A stretch of DNA of 20,372 nucleotides from Pelagibacteraceae bacterium (GTDB taxonomy: Bacteria > Pseudomonadota > Alphaproteobacteria > Pelagibacterales > Pelagibacteraceae), in the NCBI GenBank assembly GCA_002704145.1, contig PAFH01000006.1:1-20372 (forward strand). The letters run 5' to 3'. Under the pieces are notes generated by a model. The model was given only the letters and a program-made list of their open reading frames with translations. It was not told where the DNA came from and did not search any database. Numbering within the stretch: the stretch's first letter is position 1; the number at the start of each line of letters is the position of its first letter. Of this stretch, positions 14,882 through 20,372 are shown in pieces. Made by a program: the position numbers and the translations under genes.

Positions 14882-15298
14882 ATGCTTACTAAAAAAGTTA
14901 AAAAGAGAGCATCTTTTCTAAGTTTGTTTTTATTTTTTTTATTTGTTTCAACTTTTTTTATCTTGAAATCTTTAACAAATAATATTCTTTATTTTAAATC
15001 CCCAACTGAAATAAAAGATAGCCAAGATATTAAATTTGATAAGAAAATAAGAATCGGAGGTATGGTTAAAAAAAATTCCATAGATATTAGCGATAAAGAG
15101 ATAAGATTTGTTGTTACAGATTTTAAAAATGAAATAATTATTAGCTTTACGGGTACGGTGCCAAGTCTCTTTACAGAAGAAAAAGGTGTTGTAGCAGAAG
15201 GTAAACTTAAGGATAAAAATTTTTTTATTGCAGATAGAATATTAGCTAAACATGATGAAAATTATATGCCTCCTGAATTAAAAGGGATTATGAAGTAA
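14882..15298 (+). CDS. ccmE: Cytochrome c-type biogenesis haem chaperone CcmE
   Basis: Periplasm-facing, membrane-anchored haem chaperone that binds haem covalently and passes it to the CcmFH ligase. The 138-residue protein has an N-terminal anchor (about 11-29), then a beta-barrel domain with [12 protein letters not shown] (56-67), FVVTDF and [19 protein letters not shown]. The C-terminal signature [12 protein letters not shown] carries the haem-attaching His124 and the axial Tyr128, so it is the classical histidine type and not the cysteine variant. It lies between ccmD and ccmF with 9-nt and 1-nt gaps. Confidence 0.96.
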   Translation: MLTKKVKKRASFLSLFLFFLFVSTFFILKSLTNNILYFKSPTEIKDSQDIKFDKKIRIGGMVKKNSIDISDKEIRFVVTDFKNEIIISFTGTVPSLFTEEKGVVAEGKLKDKNFFIADRILAKHDENYMPPELKGIMK

Positions 15299-15299
15299 A

Positions 15300-17174
15300 A
15301 TGTTAAGCGTAATAGGAAACACATTATTATTTTCAAATCTTCTACTAAGTTTTTTTATAATATTTTTTGCATTTAAAAATCTAAAAATTAATCAAGATCA
15401 TGTAAGTAAAAACATCATTCAAGTTTCTTTGATACAGAGCACTATTATAATTATTTGTTTTTTGACTTTAATAGTTGCTTTTATCGTATCTGATTTTAGT
15501 TTAATTACTGTTTATCAAAATTCTCATACTCTAAAGCCATTTTTTTACAAAATATCTGGCTCCTGGGGAAATCATGAAGGAAGCCTTTTGCTTTGGATTT
15601 TAATTTTAACAATTTTTTCTTTCTTGTTTCTTATAAGCAATAAAAATCATTCTAAAGATTTTAGAATTTACACTTTGATAATTCAAAATATAGTTATTTC
15701 TGGTTTTTTAATATTTATATTAATTAATTCTAACCCGTTTAGTTTGATAGTTCCTGTTCCTAAGGAAGGACTAGGATTAAATCCTATACTACAGGACCCT
15801 GCGTTAGCAATCCATCCACCTTTGCTATATATCGGGTTCGTAGGATCATCAATTTATTTTTCAGCTGCTATTGCTTCTCTCTTGACTAATTATAATGGTA
15901 AGTTTTTTGCGAAGTCTATAAAAAAATGGGTAATTATATCTTGGATCTTTCAAACTTTAGGAATATTAGCAGGTTCTATTTGGGCTTATTACGAACTTGG
16001 TTGGGGAGGCTATTGGTTTTGGGATCCAGTAGAAAACTCTTCTCTATTACCATGGTTTGCTATGACTGCGTTACTGCACTCTTTAATAGTTTTAGAAAAA
16101 AGAAACTTATTATATTTTTGGGTAATTTTACTTTGTTTGTTAACATTTATACTTAGTGTAACAGGCACCTTTTTGGTTAGATCAGGAATTTTGAATTCAG
16201 TTCATACATTCGCTAGTGATCCTGCAAGAGGCATGTATATATTAATATTTTTATGTTTGATGGTCTTTGGTTCTATTATGCTTTTTTTTAAGAAGTATAA
16301 AAGCAATTATCATAGATTAAATTTTAACAGCAAAGAGTCATTTATTTTAATAAATAATTGGTTCATGATTTTTTATCTAGCTACTGTTTTAGTAGGAACT
16401 ATTTATCCAATTTTTACTGATGTTTTAACAAACCAAAAAATTTCAGTAGGACCACCTTTTTATAATACAGTAATTATACCTATTCTTATTTTTTTCCTAA
16501 TATTCATGTCCATAGGTCCTCAAGCAAAATGGATAAAAAGTAAGCAACAAAATTTAATATTATTATCTCAAATCTGTATAGCTTCTATATTAATTAACTT
16601 ATTAATATTAACGTTTTTTGAGAACTATAGTTTACTTTCCAACTTTATTATTATCTCAGCTCTTTTTCTAATTATCAATACTTTCTTTGAGCTGTATAAA
16701 TCTTTCAAAAATAAAATAAATTATGCTCAATCAACCTCCCATTTAGCTTTTGGATTTCTGATATTTTTTATTTGTCTTAATCATAACTTCTCTCTAGAGA
16801 AAGACTTTAATTTAAAGGTAGGAGATAAAAAAATTTTTGATAATTACTCTATTGAATTTGAAAATTTACAATTAGTCAATTTTAAGAATTACCAATCCGT
16901 AGTAGGTGAATTCAAAATTCAAAATTATACAAATAATTTTAAACAAAATTTATTTCCTGAAATTAGAGTTTATCAAACACCTAGTACTTTAACTTACGAA
17001 GCTTCTATTAGAACTGGATATTTAAAAGATTATTATTTGACAATGAGCAACATTGATAGATCTGATTATTATAATATTAAATTTCAAAAGAAACCCTTTA
17101 TGATCTGGATATGGGTTTCAGTAATTTTTATTTCATTTGGGGGTATAATTAGATTATTTAAAAATGAAAATTAA
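15300..17174 (+). CDS. ccmF: Cytochrome c haem lyase subunit CcmF
   Basis: Large integral membrane subunit of the haem ligase, which takes haem from CcmE and, with CcmH, attaches it to the CxxCH of apocytochrome c. The 624-residue protein has roughly 14-15 hydrophobic segments. Visible family marks are FFYKISGSWGNHEGSLLLW (81-99), ALAIHPPLLYIGFVG (168-182) with His172, the WWD motif GWGGYWFWDPVENSSLLPW (234-252) and VRSGILNSVHTFASDP further on. The C-terminal periplasmic domain (from about 500) precedes a last helix. It starts one base after ccmE and overlaps ccmG by 11 bp. Confidence 0.97.
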   Translation: MLSVIGNTLLFSNLLLSFFIIFFAFKNLKINQDHVSKNIIQVSLIQSTIIIICFLTLIVAFIVSDFSLITVYQNSHTLKPFFYKISGSWGNHEGSLLLWILILTIFSFLFLISNKNHSKDFRIYTLIIQNIVISGFLIFILINSNPFSLIVPVPKEGLGLNPILQDPALAIHPPLLYIGFVGSSIYFSAAIASLLTNYNGKFFAKSIKKWVIISWIFQTLGILAGSIWAYYELGWGGYWFWDPVENSSLLPWFAMTALLHSLIVLEKRNLLYFWVILLCLLTFILSVTGTFLVRSGILNSVHTFASDPARGMYILIFLCLMVFGSIMLFFKKYKSNYHRLNFNSKESFILINNWFMIFYLATVLVGTIYPIFTDVLTNQKISVGPPFYNTVIIPILIFFLIFMSIGPQAKWIKSKQQNLILLSQICIASILINLLILTFFENYSLLSNFIIISALFLIINTFFELYKSFKNKINYAQSTSHLAFGFLIFFICLNHNFSLEKDFNLKVGDKKIFDNYSIEFENLQLVNFKNYQSVVGEFKIQNYTNNFKQNLFPEIRVYQTPSTLTYEASIRTGYLKDYYLTMSNIDRSDYYNIKFQKKPFMIWIWVSVIFISFGGIIRLFKNEN

Positions 17175-17682
17175 TTTTTTTAAAATATTTATAATTCTTA
17201 TTATTTTTTTTGTTATGGGAGTTTTTTTTAAGAGTTTAAATAAAGTCACGGTATATGATACAAAAAATTTAGTCGGCAAAAAGATTTCTAAAGTTGAACT
17301 TAAAAATTTTAAAGATGAAATTTTTTTAACAGAAGTAGATCTGGCAAAAAATAAATTTACCCTCATCAACTTTTGGGCATCATGGTGCTCACCATGTCGA
17401 AAAGAACATCCTTTTTTATTAAAATTAAATAAAGAAAAAAATATTAAACTTTTAGGTATAAATTTTAAGGATAATAAAAATAATGCTGTTAGTTTTTTAA
17501 AAGAACTTGGTGATCCTTATAATTATTTGGCTCGAGATGAGTTAGGCAAACAATCAATTAACTTTGGAGTATATGGAATCCCTGAAAGTATTTTAATCAA
17601 TGAAGATCTTATTGTTTTAGAAAAATTTATCGGACCTTTGTCAAATACTGATTATGAATTAATTAGAGAAAAAATAAAATGA
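17164..17682 (+). CDS. ccmG: Thiol:disulfide interchange protein CcmG (DsbE)
   Basis: Membrane-anchored periplasmic thioredoxin that reduces the CxxCH cysteines of apocytochrome c before haem attachment. The 172-residue protein has an N-terminal anchor (about residues 5-22) and a thioredoxin domain with the active site NFWASWCSPCRKEHP (69-83; Cys75, Cys78) and the cis-proline loop VYGIPES. It begins 11 bp inside the end of ccmF, and its last four bases (ATGA) overlap ccmH, so its translation depends on its neighbours. Confidence 0.96.
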   Translation: MKINFFKIFIILIIFFVMGVFFKSLNKVTVYDTKNLVGKKISKVELKNFKDEIFLTEVDLAKNKFTLINFWASWCSPCRKEHPFLLKLNKEKNIKLLGINFKDNKNNAVSFLKELGDPYNYLARDELGKQSINFGVYGIPESILINEDLIVLEKFIGPLSNTDYELIREKIK

Positions 17683-18050
17683 TAAAAAAATTAAAATTTA
17701 TTTTTATATTGTCAATTTTAAATTTAAATATCGTTTTTGCTCAAAATCTGACTGTTGAAAAAAATGAAATATATAAAAATTTAAGATGTTTAATTTGTCA
17801 AGGTCAGTCAGTTGCAGACTCAAACTCAGAATTTTCACAGACGATAAAGTTAATAGTTGATGAGCAAATCAAGGAAGGTAAATCCGAAAGCGAAATTTAC
17901 AGTTTTTTAATTGAAAAATATGGAGATTGGATCGTTTATAAACCTCCTTTTAACAAGATTAATTTTTTATTGTGGGTATTGCCATATTTAGTTTTAGTTA
18001 TTGGGGGAGCATTTATATTTTTTTTACTCAAAAAAAGGGAAAATCGCTAG
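17679..18050 (+). CDS. ccmH: Cytochrome c-type biogenesis protein CcmH (CycL type)
   Basis: Periplasmic thiol-reductant component of the haem lyase. The 123-residue protein starts with a signal peptide (cut probably after VFA, residue 21), followed by the redox motif LRCLICQGQSVADSNS (35-50; Cys37, Cys40), a helical domain with EKYGDWIVYKPPF, and a C-terminal membrane helix (about 98-118). It is the short form, without the C-terminal TPR domain present in E. coli CcmH; that part (CcmI) would have to be a separate gene, not found in this window. It is the last ccm gene of the run. Confidence 0.95.
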   Translation: MIKKLKFIFILSILNLNIVFAQNLTVEKNEIYKNLRCLICQGQSVADSNSEFSQTIKLIVDEQIKEGKSESEIYSFLIEKYGDWIVYKPPFNKINFLLWVLPYLVLVIGGAFIFFLLKKRENR

Positions 18051-18098
18051 CTAAAATGCCATCTATACATATCTTATTTTTAATTGTATTTTCAGAAT

Positions 18099-18599
18099 AT
18101 GAATTTTAAAACGTACATAATAACTGTATTTTTAATATGCTTATTAAATCCAGTTTTAGCATCAGATAAAGACGAGATTTCTGTCTATACCGGAACTTTT
18201 GATGTTATTGATAAAGAAGGAGATGATCAAACTGGTTTAGTTGGTATTGAACATAAAAATCCTGAATTATTTAGAGATACATTTTTAGGAAAATTCTCTC
18301 CTATAAGCGGTGGTTTTGTTACAGGAGATAATTCCATATATTTATATACAGGTGTAGAAGGTCAATATGGGATAGGACCTTTAAAAATTTTACCAAGTTT
18401 TACACCGGGATATTATGAAAAAGGCAATGGCAAGGATTTAGGTAGTGCATTGGAATTCAAGAGTGAGATTAAACTAGGTCTAGATATTTTTGAAAATTCA
18501 AAAATAGGATATAGTTATAGTCATATTTCTAACAACGATTGGGGAGAAGTAAATCCAGGAACAGACAATCAACAGATTACGTTTTCTAAAAACTTTTAA
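18099..18599 (+). CDS. PagL-like lipid A 3-O-deacylase (acyloxyacyl hydrolase)
   Basis: An outer-membrane beta-barrel hydrolase of the PagL family, which removes the 3-O acyl chain of lipid A. With the ATG at 18099 it is 166 residues; a TTG at 18084 would add five residues but spoils a normal signal peptide (MNFKTYIITVFLICLLNPVLA, cut before SDKDE). The mature part has alternating beta-strand patterns. The C-terminal signature reads LGSALEFKSEIKLGLDIF, then YSYSHISNNDWGEVNPGTDN, with the presumed catalytic His142 and Ser144 and a terminal Phe typical of barrel proteins. It lies 48 bp after ccmH and 4 bp before the FMN dehydrogenase gene, likely in the same transcript. Substrate specificity is inferred from the family. 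Confidence 0.85.
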   Translation: MNFKTYIITVFLICLLNPVLASDKDEISVYTGTFDVIDKEGDDQTGLVGIEHKNPELFRDTFLGKFSPISGGFVTGDNSIYLYTGVEGQYGIGPLKILPSFTPGYYEKGNGKDLGSALEFKSEIKLGLDIFENSKIGYSYSHISNNDWGEVNPGTDNQQITFSKNF

Positions 18600-18603
18600 T
18601 TTT

Positions 18604-19755
18604 ATGAATTTAAAAGATTGTCATAATTTCAAAGATTTTAGAAAACTAGCAAAAAAAAAATTACCTTCACCTATATTTCATTACATTGATGGAGCTGCAG
18701 ATGATGAAGTTACTTATGCCAGAAATACAAGCGCATTTAATGATGTAGACTTAGTTCCAAACGTTTTAAGAGGTGTAGAGAATGTAGATTTATCGACTAC
18801 AATATTTGGAAAAAAACTTGATTTACCTTTTTATCTTGCACCCACAGCATTACAAAGACTTTTTCATTATGAAGGAGAGAGAGCAGTAGGAAAAGCTGCA
18901 CAGAAATTCAATACTATGTTTGGTGTTTCAGCTTTAGCAACTGTTAGCGTAGAGGAGATATCTTCAATGGTAGATACCCCAAAAATGTTTCAATTTTATT
19001 TTCATAAAGATAGAGGTTTGAACGACTCATGTTTAGAACGCGCTAAAGCTGCTAAATTTGACGTTATGGCTTTAACAGTAGATACAATTACTGGAGGAAA
19101 TCGGGAAAGAGATTTAAGAACTGGTTTCACCTCTCCCCCTAAATTAACTCTAGCAAGCTTATTTAGTTTTGCAACAAAACCAATGTGGGGCATAAATTAT
19201 GTAACAAGAGGTAAGTTTGAATTACCTCATCTTCAAGATTTTGTGAAAGAAGGTACTAGTACCAACTCCTCAATTGGAAACTATTTTTCAACTATGTTGG
19301 ACCAATCTATGAATTGGAAAGATGCTGAAAAACTTTGTTCTAAATGGGGTGGTCATTTTGCTCTTAAAGGAGTGATGAGTGTTGAGGACGCCAAAAGAGC
19401 TGTCGATATAGGATGTACAGGTATCATGGTATCCAATCATGGTGGAAGGCAACTAGATGGATCTAGATCTCCTTTCGACCAACTTGCAGAAATTGTTGAT
19501 GCAGTCGGAGATAAACTAGATGTAATCTGTGAAGGTGGAATTCATAGAGGCACTCATATGCTTAAAGCCTTATCTATGGGCGCTAAGGCATGTTCAGGTG
19601 GAAGACTTTATTTGTATGCTTTGGCCGCTGCTGGTCAAGCAGGCGTAGAAAGAGCTTTAGGTCAATATAAAGCAGAATTAGAAAGAGATATGAAGTTAAT
19701 GGGATGTACAAAAATAAGTGACCTTAATAGAAAAAATTTAAGATTTAGAAGATAA
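18604..19755 (+). CDS. FMN-dependent alpha-hydroxy-acid dehydrogenase (LldD-like), copy 1
   Basis: A 383-residue FMN TIM-barrel enzyme of the L-lactate dehydrogenase/glycolate oxidase family, oxidising an L-2-hydroxy acid to the 2-oxo acid. All six classical active-site residues can be seen: Tyr27 (HYIDGAADDE), Tyr132 (FQFYFHKDR), Asp160 (LTVDT), Lys255 (ALKGV), and His279 and Arg282 (SNHGGRQLDG). The FMN-phosphate region is unusual: CEGGIHRGTHMLKAL and GGRLYLYAL where the family normally has DGGIRRGxDVLKAL and GRPxLYGL. The substrate and electron acceptor cannot be told from sequence. It lies 4 nt after the PagL-like gene, and its stop overlaps a second, closely related gene. Confidence 0.92.
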   Translation: MNLKDCHNFKDFRKLAKKKLPSPIFHYIDGAADDEVTYARNTSAFNDVDLVPNVLRGVENVDLSTTIFGKKLDLPFYLAPTALQRLFHYEGERAVGKAAQKFNTMFGVSALATVSVEEISSMVDTPKMFQFYFHKDRGLNDSCLERAKAAKFDVMALTVDTITGGNRERDLRTGFTSPPKLTLASLFSFATKPMWGINYVTRGKFELPHLQDFVKEGTSTNSSIGNYFSTMLDQSMNWKDAEKLCSKWGGHFALKGVMSVEDAKRAVDIGCTGIMVSNHGGRQLDGSRSPFDQLAEIVDAVGDKLDVICEGGIHRGTHMLKALSMGAKACSGGRLYLYALAAAGQAGVERALGQYKAELERDMKLMGCTKISDLNRKNLRFRR

Positions 19756-20372
19756 TGAGTTTGAAAAATTGTCACAATTTTGAGGATTTTAGAAAACTTG
19801 CTAAAAAAAAACTACCTTCCCCGATTTTTCACTACATTGATGGCGGCTCTGATGACGAGTCTACTTTAAGAAGAAATACTGAGTCCTTCAATGATTGTGA
19901 TTTAGTTCCCAATGTTCTTGCTAGCGTTGGAAAACCTGATTTATCAACTACTTTATTCGGAAAAAAAATTGATATGCCAATTTTTCTTTCACCTGCAGCA
20001 ATGCAGAGACTTTATCATCCAGACGGAGACAGAGCCTCAGCAAGGGCAGCAGAAAAATTCAATACTTTTTATAGCATGTCGTCTATGGGTAACAATACTA
20101 TAGAAGAGGTCTCAAATATCTCTAGCGGACCTAAGCTGTTTCAACTTTATGTTCATAAAGATAGAGCAATTTCTGATGATTTAATTGAAAGATCGAAGAG
20201 ATCTGGGTTTGATGCAATGTGTTTAACAGTAGATACTTTAGTAGCAGGTAATAGAGAAAAAGATCATAGGACAGGATTTACAACTCCACCAAAATTAACA
20301 TTACAAAGTCTATTGAGCTTTGCAATGAGACCTGGTTGGGTACTTAACTATTTGACTGGAAAAAAATTTGAA
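19755..20372 (+). CDS. FMN-dependent alpha-hydroxy-acid dehydrogenase (LldD-like), copy 2 (partial)
   Basis: The open frame runs to the window end (206 codons). It starts at the ATG at 19755, which shares one base with the stop of copy 1. The N-terminus MSLKNCHNFEDFRKLAKKK, followed by LPSPIFHYIDGGSDDES, is almost the same as copy 1, so the pair arose by tandem duplication. Further along it diverges: PAAMQRLYHPDGDRASARAA and FQLYVHKDR are closer to the common family consensus than the copy 1 equivalents. Active-site Tyr27, the Tyr of FQLYV and the Asp of LTVDT are present; the Lys, His and Arg positions lie beyond the window. It continues with TGFTTPPKLTLQSLLSFAMR, typical of the LldD branch. 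Confidence 0.9.
   Translation, partial: MSLKNCHNFEDFRKLAKKKLPSPIFHYIDGGSDDESTLRRNTESFNDCDLVPNVLASVGKPDLSTTLFGKKIDMPIFLSPAAMQRLYHPDGDRASARAAEKFNTFYSMSSMGNNTIEEVSNISSGPKLFQLYVHKDRAISDDLIERSKRSGFDAMCLTVDTLVAGNREKDHRTGFTTPPKLTLQSLLSFAMRPGWVLNYLTGKKFE

Noticed and set aside
18084..18098. TTG start five codons upstream for the PagL-like protein
   Set aside because: The ATG at 18099 gives a standard signal peptide; the extension adds MYFQN ahead of it without better ribosome-site support.
18056..18109. 17-codon ORF (MPSIHILFLIVFSEYEF) between ccmH and the PagL-like gene
   Set aside because: No ribosome site, AT-rich hydrophobic composition expected by chance, and it runs into the PagL-like gene in another frame.
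19912..20103. 63-codon plus-strand ORF near the window end
   Set aside because: It is out of frame inside the second FMN dehydrogenase, whose open frame from 19755 is clearly homologous to copy 1.
1..20372. Novel defence, mobile or biosynthetic system
   Set aside because: Nearly every gene belongs to a known housekeeping or envelope family; no integrase, transposase, toxin-antitoxin pair or unusual enzyme cluster is visible.

Overview
The window looks like chromosome of a streamlined, AT-rich marine alphaproteobacterium, most likely SAR11/Pelagibacterales or a close relative. This is inferred from strong A/T bias with K/I/N-rich proteins, about 3-4% non-coding sequence by my count, many 1-14 nt gene overlaps, and alphaproteobacterial families (DUF2794, IalB-like, HspQ, and a conserved '[14 protein letters not shown]' protein). 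I see no insertion sequence, phage gene, CRISPR array, tRNA or rRNA. Lineage was judged by eye and not from a search.

Layout. (1) 1-146 (-): start of a DUF4212 sodium/solute symporter small subunit. A 165-bp gap carrying an 18-bp palindrome follows, then a conserved hypothetical gene (+). (2) 938-4573 (-): tsaD, an EVE-domain gene and acs, read in that order; the acetyl-CoA synthetase has an unusual lysine/arginine repeat extension at its N-terminus. (3) 4634-8464 (+), divergent from tsaD: hemC, hemD, an mscS-family channel gene, a yggT-family gene and folD, tightly packed. (4) 8451-11626 (-): a tas-like aldo/keto reductase, an IalB-like secreted protein, argG and a PsiE-family membrane protein. 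(5) 11704-12453 (+): Bax inhibitor-1 family membrane protein. (6) 12454-13349 (-): yciB and a DUF2794 gene. (7) 13426-13749 (+): hspQ. (8) A 185-bp gap with a 15-bp-stem inverted repeat and a good promoter. (9) 13935-18050 (+): ccmC-D-E-F-G-H, the cytochrome c maturation set apart from ccmA, ccmB and ccmI. (10) 18099-20372 (+): a PagL-like lipid A deacylase, then two tandem FMN-dependent alpha-hydroxy-acid dehydrogenases, the second cut by the window end.

How the genes fit together. HemC and HemD make uroporphyrinogen III for haem; the Ccm proteins handle haem and reduce apocytochrome cysteines to build c-type cytochromes; the two FMN enzymes at the end of the same gene run may feed electrons from a 2-hydroxy acid to quinone or cytochrome c. 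Acs activates acetate, and the nearby DUF4212 gene suggests uptake of a small carboxylate. TsaD (tRNA t6A), FolD (one-carbon), ArgG (arginine) and HspQ are housekeeping.

I found no convincing previously undescribed multi-gene system. The items most worth a second look are the polybasic repeat tail on Acs, the stem-loop upstream of ccmC with an alternative pairing partner, the tandem FMN dehydrogenase pair with a non-canonical FMN-site motif, and convergent gene ends with no room for terminators.
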